From an uncultured Clostridia bacterium (GTDB taxonomy: Bacteria > Bacillota > Clostridia > Oscillospirales > Acutalibacteraceae): a DNA stretch of 6,044 nucleotides. Both the position numbers and the translations under genes were made by a program. Below are positions 5,921 to 6,044 of the stretch, one piece after another. Position 1 is the first letter of the stretch. Every line of letters begins with the position of its first letter. Below the pieces are notes generated by a model that saw only the letters and a program-made list of their open reading frames with translations, searched no databases and was not told the DNA's origin. The stretch lies in NCBI GenBank assembly GCA_947623215.1, contig CANQGN010000097.1:1-6044 (forward strand), read 5' to 3'.

Positions 5921-6044
5921 TTATTTGCCGACGGCTTTTTTCAGCACTGCCAGCGCGTCGGCGGCGTTAATGGCGTTATCGCCGTTTAGGTCGGCCGCCG
6001 CTTTTTGCTCGGCGGTCAGGTCGGTTTTGTGCACGGCGTAGCGC
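5921..6044 (-). CDS. C-terminal end of a dockerin-containing protein (5' part outside window)
   Basis: Only the last 40 residues plus TAA are visible. They contain AADLNGDNAINAADALAVLKKAVGK: D-x-N-x-D followed by a terminal D at position 12 (5957-5992), then an amphipathic helix. This is the second calcium-binding half of a type I-like dockerin. The preceding RYAVHKTDLTAEQK matches the linker between the two halves, so the first half should lie just outside the right edge. Dockerins at a protein's C-terminus bind cohesins on scaffold or surface proteins. The catalytic or binding part of this protein cannot be seen, but an extracellular carbohydrate-active enzyme is likely. The terminator and the repressor promoter suggest it is not in one operon with the downstream genes. 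Confidence 0.85.
   Translation of the reverse strand, partial: RYAVHKTDLTAEQKAAADLNGDNAINAADALAVLKKAVGK

Overview
The window reads as carbohydrate-utilisation DNA from a high-GC, anaerobic gut-type Clostridia (Oscillospiraceae/Ruminococcaceae-like). This is inferred from strong GGAGG ribosome sites, a dockerin C-terminus, a very large secreted glycosidase with NPCBM domains, Ala/Glu-rich helical repeats, and a LacI-family regulator. No gene here fixes the species. All three genes are on the minus strand, so transcription runs from right to left. The many plus-strand open frames are antisense shadows of these genes.

From right to left: (1) 6044-5921 is the last 40 residues of a protein whose start lies outside the window. 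It ends in a calcium-binding dockerin half and is followed by a perfect 10-bp GC-rich terminator stem (5865-5889). (2) 5920-5747 is intergenic. It holds that terminator, a near-consensus sigma-70 promoter (TTGACA, 17 bp, TATAGT) and an operator-like block overlapping its start region. (3) 5746-4673 encodes a complete 357-residue LacI-family repressor. (4) 4672-4533 is intergenic, with a weak terminator, a LacI-type palindrome with a central CG (4619-4634), a possible leader hairpin and a good Shine-Dalgarno. (5) 4532 to the left edge encodes at least 1510 residues of a secreted clan GH-D/GH36 alpha-galactosidase-like enzyme. Its order is signal peptide, NPCBM domain, unassigned beta-rich segment, GH36 N-terminal sandwich, catalytic barrel, C-terminal beta domain, second NPCBM domain, then an Ala-rich helical repeat stalk. 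The stalk includes three near-identical 56-residue units and runs off the window with no stop codon.

The working model is a local sugar-responsive switch. The repressor binds a palindrome in front of the glycosidase gene and a related site over its own promoter. A 21-bp block is shared by both intergenic regions, with 18 identities. When the inducing sugar is present, the cell secretes a surface-attached or complexed enzyme that releases terminal alpha-galactosyl-type residues. The inducer, the exact substrate and the anchoring mode cannot be read from this window. I saw no CRISPR array, mobile element, tRNA or rRNA, and no evidence for an entirely new system. The least explained parts are the shared operator block, the repeat stalk and the unassigned N-terminal segment of the enzyme.
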